Shown one piece after another: positions 8,453 through 17,714 of a DNA stretch of 64,000 bases. The stretch spans positions 1 through 64,000 of the forward strand of contig NZ_VDES01000001.1 in assembly GCF_013607875.1 (NCBI RefSeq), given 5' to 3'. The notes beneath the pieces are model-generated. The model worked only from the letters and a program-made list of their open reading frames with translations, had not been told where the DNA came from and ran no database searches. Within the stretch, counting starts at the first letter, position 1. Every line of letters begins with the position of its first letter. Made by a program: the position numbers and the translations under genes. Source of the stretch: Blastomonas ursincola (lineage in GTDB: Bacteria > Pseudomonadota > Alphaproteobacteria > Sphingomonadales > Sphingomonadaceae).

Positions 8453-9373
8453 CTAGCCCTGGCGCCGCCGCTCGGCAAGATTCATCTTCGCGAGCGGATG
8501 GCGGCGGTTGACCAGCTCGACGAGGCGGCGGCTGTCGACATGGGTATAGATCTGCGTCGTCGCGATATCGGCATGGCCCAGAAAGGTCTGCAAGGTCCTG
8601 AGATCCGCGCCGCCTTCGAGCAGATGCGTGGCAAAGGCGTGGCGCAGCACATGCGGGCTGACCCGCGCGGGATCGATTCCGGCGCTGGCGGCAAATTCCT
8701 TGATCAGCTGGTAGAGCCGGATACGGCTGATATGCCCGGTGCGCGAAGGGAACAGCCAGCGCGGATTGGACGAAGGCACCGCCAACCAGCGCTGCAGCGC
8801 TTCGCGCGCGCGGCCCGATATGGGCACCAGCCGCTGCTTGCCCCCCTTGCCGGTGATCGCCAGCAGCGGCCGTCCGGCGAGCGCCGCGCTGCGCGGCAGG
8901 CCGACCAGTTCGCTGGCGCGCAACCCCGATCCGTAAAGCAGTTCCAGCAGGGCGAGCAGGCGGATGTCGGCAGCGCGCGCCTCCGGGGCGGCAGCGCGCT
9001 CCTCGGCGAGCGCGAACAGCTGCGCGATCTCGTCATGACTCAGGATCTTCGGAAGCGGGCGCTGCACCTTGGGCCGCGCCAGCATGGCCTGCGCTTTCCG
9101 GGCATCGACGCCCAGCCCCTCGTCTTCCAGGAAGGCGAAGAAGCCGCGCAACGACGAGCTCTTGCGTGCCAGGCTGCTGGCAGCGAGTGAGCGCCAGTGA
9201 TGGTCGAGCGTCGCGCGCGCGGTCTCGTCGGCTTGCGCCAGCCGACCGCCCAGAATTTCGGACGCCTGTTCGAGATCGCGACGATAGGCTGCCAGTGTGT
9301 TTGCGGAAGCGCCGCGCTCGGCCGCCAACATTTCCAGGAAGCGGTCGATCAGCCGGGCGTCTTCGCTGCCCAC
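8453..9373 (-). CDS. xerD: Site-specific tyrosine recombinase XerD
   Basis: 306 residues. N-terminal SAM-like core-binding domain (ASANTLAAYRRDL), then the catalytic domain with Arg in SGLRASEL, Lys in GKGGKQR, HVLRHAFATHLL (HxxR), LGHADI and Tyr in TQIYTHVD. With XerC it resolves chromosome dimers at dif before division. It starts with GTG at 9373, three bases after the stop of the 609-residue gene, so it is co-transcribed. It is a housekeeping XerD rather than a phage or integron integrase, judging by length, motifs and neighbours. Confidence 0.93.
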   Translation of the reverse strand: MGSEDARLIDRFLEMLAAERGASANTLAAYRRDLEQASEILGGRLAQADETARATLDHHWRSLAASSLARKSSSLRGFFAFLEDEGLGVDARKAQAMLARPKVQRPLPKILSHDEIAQLFALAEERAAAPEARAADIRLLALLELLYGSGLRASELVGLPRSAALAGRPLLAITGKGGKQRLVPISGRAREALQRWLAVPSSNPRWLFPSRTGHISRIRLYQLIKEFAASAGIDPARVSPHVLRHAFATHLLEGGADLRTLQTFLGHADIATTQIYTHVDSRRLVELVNRRHPLAKMNLAERRRQG

Positions 9374-9376
9374 CGA

Positions 9377-11206
9377 TCAGGCGCGGCTGACGGCTTCGGC
9401 TGCAATCATCCGCGCTTCGGCCTGGCGTCCCACCGTGCGCAGCGCCGCCACGACATGATAGAGCTGGCGCGGGGTCATCGCCGACCAGTCATTGCCCTGC
9501 ATGCCCATGCCGACCAGCAGCGTCACCAGCCCGTCATTGCCTTCAGCGGCAGCAGCGGCAATCGCGCGGGTCCAGCGGGTTTCGCCGCCGAAACCGATGC
9601 CCAGGTCCTCTGCGAGCGAATCGCGGTCGGCACTGCTCAGCCGTCCCAGCCCGGCAAGACCAGCGACCAGAAACGCGCTCTTGCGCGCCTCACTGCTCTG
9701 GTCATTGTCGAAAAAGCTGCTGACCTCGGACGCGGCGACCTGCGCGCGTCCCGGAACCGCGACCGCGAGCACCGCCCAGCCGAGGCTGCCTTCTTCCGCG
9801 ACCGACCGCCAGCGCGCCGCGCTGGTGTCGAAGCCTGCCGAGACCATGGAGACGATCAGATCGTCGGCATAATCCGCCAAATCCTCCGACGGCACGACAC
9901 GCGCCGCTGCATGTGCGGTCAGGATATGCGCCGAATAGCGGACAAAGGCGTTTTCCGACCGGTCCCAGAGCGCACGCATCGCGCGGACCCGGTCATCGGC
10001 ATCGGTCGCGACATAGGCCGTGCGCAGCAGCGCCATCCGGTCGCGCAGCGCTTCGTCGGTGCCCGGATCGTCGAAGGTGGCGCCGTAGAGATCGACCATA
10101 TCGGCGCTCGACAGCATACCCATGGCCGCCGCGACATCGGCGGCCTGCACGCGCGAGGCGAGCGGGGCCATCGGAGCGCGTGCGCGCCAAGCCTGGAAAT
10201 TGCGGTCGGCGCGCGCATAGAGCGCCTCGGGCGGCTCGATCCCGGCGGTCAGCGCCAGGCCGAAGCGCCAGCGGGTGAGTTGATCGACATCATCCCATTG
10301 CACCGTGACCGCGCGCCTGCCGTTGAGGCTCGCGCCGACGATCTTCTCGGCGAGCACGACATCGATGCGGTCCATCGCACCCTGGCGGCGCGCCCGGTCG
10401 ATCTGCTCGCGCGCTGCACTGCCTTCACCCGAAAAGCCCGAACATATCGCGCGGATCAGCTGCCACTGGTTGCCCTTGGCGCTCTCTCCGGCAAAGGGCA
10501 GCAGCGGGCACATGCCGAGCGGATCGGCCGACGCGACATAGCTGTCGAGCGCGACATTGAGCAGGCGCGGCGTCGCGGCCGGCGGATCGACCGCCTGCAC
10601 CATGCGCACCGCGCCATCGGCCGAACCGATGCGCAGCAGCAGCGCTGCGCGTTCCGCGGCCCAGTTGGCGCCATTGAGGCCCTGCGGGGTCGCAAGTTCG
10701 CTCAGGAGGAGCTTCTGCAGGCCGAGCGAGGCCCAGCGAGACACGATGCGGCCGCTGGTCCTGCGCACCAGCGTCTGCGCATAAAGCCCACCGATATTGC
10801 CCAGCGAGGAGGCCGCAAACCCGCCATTGGCCTGAGTCAGCGGCCCGATCAGATCCAGCGAGCGCCGGGCGCTCGGCGGCAGCGACTGGGTCAGTGCAAT
10901 CTGTGCTTCAAGCTCTTCCTGCAGCTTGGCGAGTTCCTCGCTCAGCTCCTCATCGGTCGGCGCATCCTGGCCGGCGAGCGTCGGCAGCGGCGCGGCCGGC
11001 AATGGCACGGCCGTGCCGGGGACCGGCGCAACTGTACGACCCGGCTCGGCAGGAGGCGGCGGCTCGGACTGCGAGGGCGCGGGCGCGGGATCGTTGAAGC
11101 CTGGCGGAAGCAGCGATTCAGGCGCCTCGTTCTGCCCGATCACTGGCGCGGAAACAAACGCCAACGCCAGCAGGCTGACACAGCCCAGCACCATCCCCCG
11201 CCGCAT
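9377..11206 (-). CDS. Secreted or periplasmic hypothetical protein, 609 residues
   Basis: A signal peptide (MRRGMVLGCVSLLALAFVSA, cleavage near IGQ) is followed by a Pro/Ala/Glu-rich linker to about residue 70, and then a long, Ala- and Leu-rich, probably all-helical region that looks like a repeat solenoid. I recognise no catalytic motif. It starts four bases after the 69-residue membrane protein gene and ends three bases before xerD. Similar proteins between aroK and xerD are, as I recall, frequent in sphingomonads, but the function is unknown to me. The frame reaches back to 11311, but the signal peptide fixes the start at 11206. Confidence 0.75.
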   Translation of the reverse strand: MRRGMVLGCVSLLALAFVSAPVIGQNEAPESLLPPGFNDPAPAPSQSEPPPPAEPGRTVAPVPGTAVPLPAAPLPTLAGQDAPTDEELSEELAKLQEELEAQIALTQSLPPSARRSLDLIGPLTQANGGFAASSLGNIGGLYAQTLVRRTSGRIVSRWASLGLQKLLLSELATPQGLNGANWAAERAALLLRIGSADGAVRMVQAVDPPAATPRLLNVALDSYVASADPLGMCPLLPFAGESAKGNQWQLIRAICSGFSGEGSAAREQIDRARRQGAMDRIDVVLAEKIVGASLNGRRAVTVQWDDVDQLTRWRFGLALTAGIEPPEALYARADRNFQAWRARAPMAPLASRVQAADVAAAMGMLSSADMVDLYGATFDDPGTDEALRDRMALLRTAYVATDADDRVRAMRALWDRSENAFVRYSAHILTAHAAARVVPSEDLADYADDLIVSMVSAGFDTSAARWRSVAEEGSLGWAVLAVAVPGRAQVAASEVSSFFDNDQSSEARKSAFLVAGLAGLGRLSSADRDSLAEDLGIGFGGETRWTRAIAAAAAEGNDGLVTLLVGMGMQGNDWSAMTPRQLYHVVAALRTVGRQAEARMIAAEAVSRA

Positions 11207-11210
11207 GAAT

Positions 11211-11420
11211 TCAGCCCTCGGACTGGGTGGAGCCGGCAGCGGCTCCGCTCTTGGCCGCAGCAGGCAGCGGGATCGACTTTTCGACGCGCTGGGTCGGCAC
11301 CTCGCCACCACGCGACCATGCCAGAGCCAGCAGACCGATCAGGGCAACTGCGATCACCACCAGAATGATCGGGCCCTTGGGCCGCCTGCGCCGTCCATAA
11401 TTCTGTCCGATAATGGCCAT
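11211..11420 (-). CDS. Small single-pass membrane protein, 69 residues
   Basis: Begins MAIIGQNYGRRRRPKG, then one hydrophobic helix (IILVVIAVALIGLLALAW) and a polar Ala/Gly/Ser tail: an N-in, C-out single-pass protein by the positive-inside rule. The first gene of the leftward run to xerD, with four bases to the next start. ATG at 11420 is preferred over 11462 because the arginine cluster then directly precedes the helix. Function unknown; perhaps a partner of the secreted 609-residue protein. Confidence 0.6.
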   Translation of the reverse strand: MAIIGQNYGRRRRPKGPIILVVIAVALIGLLALAWSRGGEVPTQRVEKSIPLPAAAKSGAAAGSTQSEG

Positions 11421-11539
11421 AGCCAGGATATTCTCCGTCCAAGTCAAGATAACTTGCGCCACCGCCTAGCCTATTTATAGGCTGCGCGGCAATGCTGCAG
11501 AACCGAAAATCAGACCCTGCGCGGCTGGCCGGGGATATC

Positions 11540-12064
11540 ATGCGATGGCTCGACCGGCCGCTGGTGCTGGTGGGGTTGATGGGCGTGGGAAAGTCGACGG
11601 TCGGCAAGCGGCTGGCAAACGATCTTGGCATCGGCTTTGTCGATGCCGACGAGGAGATCGAGAAGGCCGCGCACATGACCATTGCAGAGATTTTCGAGCG
11701 TTTTGGCGAGCCCTATTTCCGCGATGGCGAGCGCCGGGTGATTTCACGGCTGATCGACGGACAGCCGCGCGTGATCGCCACCGGCGGCGGCGCGTTCATG
11801 AACGAGGAGACGCGTGCGCTCATCCTGTCGGGTGCCATCGCGATCTGGCTCGATGCCGATATTCGCACGCTGGTCGAGCGAGTCAGCCGGCGCAATACCC
11901 GGCCGCTGCTGCGCAACGGCAATCCGGCCGAGGTGCTCACCCGCCTGGCCGAACAGCGCAATCCCATCTATGCGGAGGCACAGATCCATGTGCGCAGCAA
12001 GGATGGGCCGCACCACCGCACCGTTACAGCAATATTGGAAGGACTGGCCCGATGGCACGGCTGA
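11540..12064 (+). CDS. aroK: Shikimate kinase
   Basis: 174 residues; phosphorylates shikimate at the 3-hydroxyl in the chorismate pathway. The P-loop is GLMGVGKST, the shikimate-binding Asp-Asp region is FVDADEEIE, and the second substrate loop is ATGGGAF; Arg in RRNTRPLL belongs to the lid. GGGGA lies close upstream of ATG at 11540; an in-frame ATG at 11492 would add 16 unconserved residues and lacks a clear binding site. The end overlaps aroB by 13 bases, so translation is coupled. Divergent from the 69-residue membrane gene. Confidence 0.93.
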   Translation: MRWLDRPLVLVGLMGVGKSTVGKRLANDLGIGFVDADEEIEKAAHMTIAEIFERFGEPYFRDGERRVISRLIDGQPRVIATGGGAFMNEETRALILSGAIAIWLDADIRTLVERVSRRNTRPLLRNGNPAEVLTRLAEQRNPIYAEAQIHVRSKDGPHHRTVTAILEGLARWHG

Positions 12065-13179
12065 ATATCGCGCTGGGCCAGCGCAGCTATGACATTCTGG
12101 TGGAGGCCGGTGCGCTTGCCCAGATCGCTGGGCATATCGCACCATGGACGCGCCGCGGGCGGACGCTCTGGATCAGCGATTCCCACGTCGCCGCACATCA
12201 CTGGCCGCGCATCGAGGCGCAGCTCGCCAGCGCCGGCGTCGAGGCGCATCTGCATATCGTTCCGGCGGGCGAAGCGAGCAAGAGCTGGTCAGAACTGGCG
12301 CACCTGATCGACTGGCTGCTCGCGATGGGCGTGGAGCGCAGCGACACCATCTTCGCACTGGGCGGCGGCATGATCGGCGACCTGACCGGTTTTGCCGCCT
12401 CGATCGTGAAACGCGGCTGCGATTTCGTGCAGGTACCGACGACTCTGTTGGCGCAGGTCGACAGTTCGGTCGGCGGAAAGACCGCGATCAACACCACAGC
12501 GGGCAAGAATCTGGTGGGCACCTTCCACCAGCCAAAATTCGTGCTGATCGATCCGCAGGTGCTGGGCACCCTGCCCTCGCGCGAGATGCGCGCTGGCTAT
12601 GCCGAGGTCGTCAAATACGGGCTGATCGACGATGCGCCGTTCTTCGACTGGTGCGAAGCGAACGGACGGGCCGTACTGGCGCAGGATTGCGCTTCGCTGG
12701 AGCATGCGATCGTCACCTCCGTCGCCGCCAAGGCGCGGATCGTCGGCGAGGACGAGCGCGAAACGAAGGACCGGCGTGCGCTGCTCAACCTTGGCCACAC
12801 CTTCGGCCATGCGCTCGAGGCTGATACCGGCTTTGGCGAGCGGCTGCTGCATGGCGAGGCGGTCGGAGTCGGCATGGTGCTGGCGCTGCGGTATTCGGCG
12901 CGGCGCGGTCTGTGCGAAACGCGCGATGCTGACCGGGTCGCAGCGCATCTGGCAGCCTGCGCCATGCCGGTGACGCTTGCCGATGCTGGTGTCACCGCAG
13001 ATGGCAATGCGCTGGTCGACCATATGCGCCACGACAAGAAGATGTCGGGCGGCACCCTGCCCTTCCTGCTGCTGCGCGGGATCGGCAGCACCTTCGTCGC
13101 GCATGATGTCGAACTAGACGACGTGGCGCAATTCCTCGACGAACAGCACCGCGTGGCCGCACCGGCGCCGTCCTTGTAA
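12052..13179 (+). CDS. aroB: 3-dehydroquinate synthase
   Basis: 375 residues; cyclises DAHP to 3-dehydroquinate, second step of the shikimate pathway, with NAD and a divalent metal. Seen: the NAD-binding GGGMIGDLTGF, VPTTLLAQVDSSVGGKTAIN, metal ligands Glu in GYAEVVKYG, His in NLGHTFGHALE and His in LLHGEAVGVG. GGAAGG before ATG at 12052 and the overlap with aroK show an aroK-aroB operon. The same frame stays open upstream through aroK to 11545, but that part is only a shadow. Confidence 0.95.
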   Translation: MARLNIALGQRSYDILVEAGALAQIAGHIAPWTRRGRTLWISDSHVAAHHWPRIEAQLASAGVEAHLHIVPAGEASKSWSELAHLIDWLLAMGVERSDTIFALGGGMIGDLTGFAASIVKRGCDFVQVPTTLLAQVDSSVGGKTAINTTAGKNLVGTFHQPKFVLIDPQVLGTLPSREMRAGYAEVVKYGLIDDAPFFDWCEANGRAVLAQDCASLEHAIVTSVAAKARIVGEDERETKDRRALLNLGHTFGHALEADTGFGERLLHGEAVGVGMVLALRYSARRGLCETRDADRVAAHLAACAMPVTLADAGVTADGNALVDHMRHDKKMSGGTLPFLLLRGIGSTFVAHDVELDDVAQFLDEQHRVAAPAPSL

Positions 13180-13214
13180 ACCTTCTCTTTAGGACGATGC
13201 GCTAGAAGGCGGGC

Positions 13215-13970
13215 GTGGGGGCAGACCGCGCGTCTGCCTGCCACACCTTTGCCTCGAGCCAGCGGAGCCTTGAACGCGTGTCGTTTATCCAGCCAGGAGC
13301 CTTTGATCGCGCCCAGCCCGAGGCGGCTCCGCCGCGCTCGCTGGAAGCCGCGCTCGCTCTGGGCATGAGCGACACCCATGTGTTTGTCGCGCGTCTGGCG
13401 GATCGAGTCGCCCCGGCGCGGCCGATGGACCTGGCCGATGCCGCCCATTTCCTGTGCCTGCTTCACGGCCGCTATCCTGGCCTGATCGATTATGCCGCGA
13501 CGCGCAGCGCCGATCCGCAGGTCGGCAAATGGCTCGCGCGGGCGTGCGAGGCCTTTGTCGGCGAACGCGCGCTGCTCACCAAGCTCACCGTCGCCGCCGG
13601 GCCGATCACGAGCACGCCGGGACAGGACAAGTGCACGCCGGCGATCATCAACCTGCGCGGCGCGCTCAATGCGCTGTCCCAGTCGGACCGGCAGGGCTGC
13701 GCGCTGGGTGCAGCCTTTGCCCTGGTGCTCGATTGGCATATCATCCGTGACGTGCTCGACGTTATCGCCCAGCGGACCGGTCTCGAGCCGCGCCCCTCCA
13801 CCCTGCCCTCGCGCGAGGAGACTCTGGACCTGGCGGCCATGATCGGCAGCGACCGCTCCATCGGTCGCGCGATGGGCTTCGGCGCATCGCAGATGCTGGT
13901 ACAGCACCGCACCTTCTGGGACATGCTGGCCGATCGCGCCGAAGCGCGCCGTCAGCAGGACGGGCTCTGA
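13215..13970 (+). CDS. Conserved-type hypothetical protein (possible DUF6975 family)
   Basis: Up to 251 residues. The start is uncertain: GTG at 13215 or GTG at 13278 (MSFIQPGAFD); the latter removes an odd, poorly structured leader. The body is helical, Ala-rich and soluble, with an LGAAFALVLDWHIIRDVLD stretch near the middle. I think it belongs to a family known only as a DUF (6975, uncertain recall) in sphingomonads. It follows aroB by 35 bases and may share its transcript, ahead of the moxR gene. Confidence 0.6.
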   Translation: MGADRASACHTFASSQRSLERVSFIQPGAFDRAQPEAAPPRSLEAALALGMSDTHVFVARLADRVAPARPMDLADAAHFLCLLHGRYPGLIDYAATRSADPQVGKWLARACEAFVGERALLTKLTVAAGPITSTPGQDKCTPAIINLRGALNALSQSDRQGCALGAAFALVLDWHIIRDVLDVIAQRTGLEPRPSTLPSREETLDLAAMIGSDRSIGRAMGFGASQMLVQHRTFWDMLADRAEARRQQDGL

Positions 13971-14111
13971 TCCGCAAAGCGCCAGCGCTCGGCAGTACCA
14001 GACTGACGCAAACGTAAACGTAAAGTCGAAATCGCTGTCGCGGCTTGCCAAGCCCGCGCAAGCCCCTTATCGCTTAAACGCACAGTTAATAGCGGCAGGA
14101 AGGCGAGGCTC

Positions 14112-14954
14112 ATGCGTTTTGAAGGCACCAGCGACTATGTTGCAACCGACGACCTCAAGGTAGCGGTCAATGCCGCGGTTGCGCTGCGCCGCCCATTGCT
14201 GGTCAAGGGCGAGCCCGGCACCGGCAAGACCGTGCTGGCACACCAGATCGCGGCAGCTGCCAATGCCCCGCTGATCGAATGGAATATCAAGTCGACCACC
14301 AAGGCGCAGCAGGGCCTGTACGAATATGACGCGGTCGCCCGCCTGCGCGACGGCCAGCTGGGCGACGAGCGCGTCCACGACATCGCCAACTATATCAAGA
14401 AGGGCAAGCTGTGGGAGGCTTTCACCTCGCCCCAGCTGCCGGTGCTGCTGATCGATGAGATCGACAAGGCCGATATCGAGTTCCCCAACGACCTGCTGCA
14501 GGAACTCGATCGGATGGAATTCTACGTCTACGAGACCAAGGAACTGGTGAAGGCGCAGGAGCGTCCGATCGTCGTCATCACCTCGAACAACGAGAAGGAA
14601 CTGCCCGACGCGTTCCTGCGCCGCTGCTTCTTCCACTATATCAAGTTCCCCGATCGCGAGACGATGCAGGCGATCATCGACGTGCACTTCCCCGGCATCC
14701 AGAAGATCCTGGTGCAGAAGGCGCTCGAGATCTTCTACGATGTGCGCGAAGTCCCCGGTCTCAAGAAGAAGCCCTCGACCAGCGAGCTGCTCGACTGGCT
14801 GAAGCTGCTGCTGCACGAGGACATGCCGCTGGAAGTGCTGCAGTCGCGCGACCCCAGCAAGGCGATCCCGCCGCTGCACGGCGCGCTGCTCAAGAACGAG
14901 CAGGACGTAATGCTGTTCGAACGCCTCGCCTTCATGGCGCGCCGCAACAGCTGA
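14112..14954 (+). CDS. MoxR-family AAA+ ATPase
   Basis: 280 residues. Walker A GEPGTGKT at about residues 35-42, Walker B LLIDEIDKAD, sensor 1 VITSNNEKELPDAFLRRCF with the arginine finger. MoxR ATPases act as chaperones that activate or insert cofactors into partner complexes, usually together with a VWA-domain protein. The likely partner is the CoxE-like VWA gene at 17715, in the same direction but 2.7 kb away behind two inverted genes. GGAAGG lies upstream of ATG 14112. Confidence 0.9.
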   Translation: MRFEGTSDYVATDDLKVAVNAAVALRRPLLVKGEPGTGKTVLAHQIAAAANAPLIEWNIKSTTKAQQGLYEYDAVARLRDGQLGDERVHDIANYIKKGKLWEAFTSPQLPVLLIDEIDKADIEFPNDLLQELDRMEFYVYETKELVKAQERPIVVITSNNEKELPDAFLRRCFFHYIKFPDRETMQAIIDVHFPGIQKILVQKALEIFYDVREVPGLKKKPSTSELLDWLKLLLHEDMPLEVLQSRDPSKAIPPLHGALLKNEQDVMLFERLAFMARRNS

Positions 14955-14968
14955 TCTTCGGACCTTTG

Positions 14969-16060
14969 TCAGGGTGCGGTTTCGGCCTTGTCCGGTTCCA
15001 TCGCGAACCGCACCCGTTCGACGCAGCCGACTGCGCCTGTCCCTGCCTTCACTCGCGCAGACCGCAACACCACCGTCGCCTGGGTCCCGAAATCTGCGCT
15101 CGGCTGGCTGGCCTTGACCTGTACATTGTTGATTTCACCCCAGGGGGCGACATCATAGGTCACCACCGCCCATCCCTCGATAGCCCGGCGACGATAGGGC
15201 TCGGGAAAGCGCAAAACAGGCGGGGTTGCCCAATCGCGACGCTCGGGGCAGGTCGAGTTTGCAGGCCGAAATTCATCTTCTTCAGGTAGCGCGGGTGCAG
15301 ACAGCGTGCCGGCAGATCGCCAATAGGCGAAGCGGCACCCCGTAAATGCGCCAGACCAGTATCGTGTCTCGGTCGTGGCTGCCCGGCTGGCCTCATCGAG
15401 CGCAGCATTGCCCGAACTGGCAAGCGTCTCGACATTGATCGAGCCTCCATCCTGTCCGACGTCATAGCCCACCATCGACCAGTCCCGGACGCCAGGTTCC
15501 GCAGGGATCGCGCGAAAATTCGGAAATGCCCGGTTGCGCAGGCCCGCCATCGAGTCGCCCTTGCATGTTCCGGTTTCATAAATACGTTTCCAGGCCTCGG
15601 GAGGTAGAGGACCGGAGACCGGATTGGCAGCATATGCCATCAGCGCCGATAGCGGCGCATCATCGATCGCCGTCAGTTGAGGCGAATAGACGATCGTGCA
15701 GCCCGTTTTCGCCTGGCCCGGCCTGAACCGGGTGGCGGCCAGCGCCGGTCCCAGATCATCCGCTATGCCAAAGGGGATCGCCGCATCCCCCTTGCGAATG
15801 GCCAGGGGCCTACCATTGGCGTCTATGTCGAATGTAAAACTGACAGGCGCGTACTTTGCGCTGTTGGGGTAGACCCTCTGCAGCCAGGGTCGCTCGATCC
15901 GAACGACACTCGCAGCCGTGCCTCCGCAGTTCACATCCCCTGGCGTCCACGATAGCAGCGATGCGGCAGCGGGAGCAGGTGACGGCGCAATCACGATCGG
16001 CGGTGGCGGCACCGCGACGGCAGATGGCAAGGGCAAGGCGAGCGCGAAAAGTCTGATCAT
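14969..16060 (-). CDS. Secreted protein with TonB C-terminal-type domains
   Basis: 363 residues. An N-terminal signal (MIRLFALALPLPSAVA) and Pro-rich linker are followed by two regions of TonB-C type. The last is clearest: FPEPYRRRAIEGWAVVTYDV then INNVQV and VVLRSARVKAG. An earlier copy begins near VYPNSAKYAPVSFTFDI. Four cysteines suggest disulphides. Unlike true TonB it lacks a long N-terminal anchor helix with a SxxxH motif, and there are no ExbB/ExbD genes nearby, so it is probably a periplasmic TonB-like protein and not the main energy transducer. It lies inverted between moxR and the VWA gene. Confidence 0.72.
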   Translation of the reverse strand: MIRLFALALPLPSAVAVPPPPIVIAPSPAPAAASLLSWTPGDVNCGGTAASVVRIERPWLQRVYPNSAKYAPVSFTFDIDANGRPLAIRKGDAAIPFGIADDLGPALAATRFRPGQAKTGCTIVYSPQLTAIDDAPLSALMAYAANPVSGPLPPEAWKRIYETGTCKGDSMAGLRNRAFPNFRAIPAEPGVRDWSMVGYDVGQDGGSINVETLASSGNAALDEASRAATTETRYWSGAFTGCRFAYWRSAGTLSAPALPEEDEFRPANSTCPERRDWATPPVLRFPEPYRRRAIEGWAVVTYDVAPWGEINNVQVKASQPSADFGTQATVVLRSARVKAGTGAVGCVERVRFAMEPDKAETAP

Positions 16061-16162
16061 GCCCGGAAGGGTGCCACGCCCGACGTTGATTGACGAGCGT
16101 TCTCATGCGTCCGGCCGCGTAGAATGCGGCGAGATGAAACCGCTCTGGCGGCAGTTCATGGT

Positions 16163-17563
16163 TCAGCGGATATAAGCCAGCTCGAAATTGCCCCAGTAGC
16201 GGCCCTTGATCCACAGCGGCACGAAGATGTTGCGCAGGATGCAGCCGTCGCTGGCGGTCGGCTCGAAGCGATAGACCGCGGCGTAATAGCGGTCGTGCTT
16301 GTGCGCGATGGCGCCCATGGTGGTATGGTCGAGAACGATCATCCGGTTGCGGCAATGTGCGGCGTCATGCTGGTGATCGCCGGTCGGCTGATGCGAACGC
16401 TCGCTGATATGGGTCGGCAGATAGCCGTCCTCGTTCGATATCACCGCACCATAGGCATGGTTGTCCTGGCCCCAGAAGCGGTCGAGAATCGGGCGGATGC
16501 GTGCGTCGGCAAAGTCGTTGAACCGGTTGTCGAAACGGTTCAGGCCAGGTTCGCCGCGCGGGCGATAATCGCGGTCGAAGACATCCGCCTCGGTGATCTG
16601 ACCTCCATCGATCGCTGCCTCGATAAGGTCCCTGATCTCGTCGCAGGTCGAGACCGCCAGTTCGACAAAGGGATTGTCGCGGTGCGACAGCCCGGTGTGG
16701 AGCAGCTGGTTGAAGACGACATTGGACAGCCCTTCGAGCGCATTGCTCTGGCTGAGCGCATCGTCGAGCTGGTTGCTGCACCCGGCGACATCTTCCATGA
16801 AGACGAACAGATTGTCGCACAGTTCGCCCGTATCGGATCGAACGCCGGTGCTCGAATCGGCGATCGCATCCTCCTTTGCAGCGACTTCGCGCATCATGTT
16901 GCCTGCCTGGCGGATGGTGACGTCGATCGTTTCCAGGTGCCGCTGCGCGCTGCGGCTCTGCTCGACACCCCTTTCGACCTGCGCCATGAAATGCCCGGCC
17001 TCGGTGCTGAGCGAATGCATCGTCCCGGCGATCCGGTCCGTGACCTGGCGCGTGTCCTGCGCCAGCTTCTTCACCTCGGCAGCGACGACGGCGAAGGTCG
17101 CGCCGGCGGCGCCAGCGCGTTCGGCCTCGATCGCGGCGTTGAGCGCGAGCATGTTGGTTGAGCGCGCGATCGCATCGATCGTCCGGCTGGCCAGGATCAC
17201 GTCGTCCATCGCATGGGCAAAGCGCTTGACGTCTTCCCCGAGGCCCTGGATCAGCGAGATCAGATCGTGCAGCTCGAGCGCCGAGACCTGCATGGTATCG
17301 GAACCCTCGGCAAGGTTGCGATAAGCCGCCTTGCTCATTTCGCGGGCGCTTGTGGTCGCGACGACCACCTGCTCCTGCTCCTGTGCCAGGTTGCGCGCGA
17401 TCTGTTCGAGATAGGATCGCTTTTCGCCGAGCAGGGCCATGCGATCGCGAACCGCCGTGACGATCCCGCCGACCCGCGATGCACCAATAACCGATTCGCC
17501 GCAGCTTTCCGCCATTTGCTGGACGGCATCGCTGTCTGGCGGAATAATGCGATGCTGCTCCAT
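16163..17563 (-). CDS. Cytoplasmic methyl-accepting chemotaxis-type receptor
   Basis: 466 residues without a membrane segment. Helical lead-in (residues 1-110), then the signalling domain with the hairpin ARSTNMLALNAAIEAERAGAAGATFAVVA, then a C-terminal globular domain of about 140 residues containing YLPTHISERSHQPTGD, HCRNRMIVLD and PLWIKGRYWGNFELAY. That C-terminal domain occurs after the signalling tip in many alphaproteobacterial soluble receptors and probably senses a small ligand. ATG at 17563 gives a normal soluble start; the frame runs on to 17812 over the start of the divergent VWA gene. No che genes are nearby. Confidence 0.85.
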   Translation of the reverse strand: MEQHRIIPPDSDAVQQMAESCGESVIGASRVGGIVTAVRDRMALLGEKRSYLEQIARNLAQEQEQVVVATTSAREMSKAAYRNLAEGSDTMQVSALELHDLISLIQGLGEDVKRFAHAMDDVILASRTIDAIARSTNMLALNAAIEAERAGAAGATFAVVAAEVKKLAQDTRQVTDRIAGTMHSLSTEAGHFMAQVERGVEQSRSAQRHLETIDVTIRQAGNMMREVAAKEDAIADSSTGVRSDTGELCDNLFVFMEDVAGCSNQLDDALSQSNALEGLSNVVFNQLLHTGLSHRDNPFVELAVSTCDEIRDLIEAAIDGGQITEADVFDRDYRPRGEPGLNRFDNRFNDFADARIRPILDRFWGQDNHAYGAVISNEDGYLPTHISERSHQPTGDHQHDAAHCRNRMIVLDHTTMGAIAHKHDRYYAAVYRFEPTASDGCILRNIFVPLWIKGRYWGNFELAYIR

Positions 17564-17714
17564 CAGGGACCTTTGCACTGGCGTGATGGCATGACGTAAC
17601 GGCTTATGGTTAAGGCCGGGTAAAACGCGCGCCGTGACGCTTCGCGCTTGCCAGACGAGCTGACTGCGGGCATCGTTCAAGGCTGACGGAAACGGAAAGC
17701 AGCAGGGACCCGCG

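Noticed and set aside
8453-9373. Tyrosine recombinase as the integrase of a genomic island
   Set aside because: Length, motifs and accA/aroK neighbourhood fit housekeeping XerD, and no att repeats or phage genes adjoin.
11545-13179. A single 544-residue frame that covers both aroK and aroB
   Set aside because: Only the part from 12052 on is aroB. The upstream part is a frame-shifted shadow of aroK, full of Arg and Pro, with no motif. Not a fusion protein.
12597-14051. A 484-residue minus-strand frame opposite aroB and the gene at 13215
   Set aside because: Spans two well-supported plus-strand genes and the gap between them, with no ribosome site or motif; an antisense shadow.
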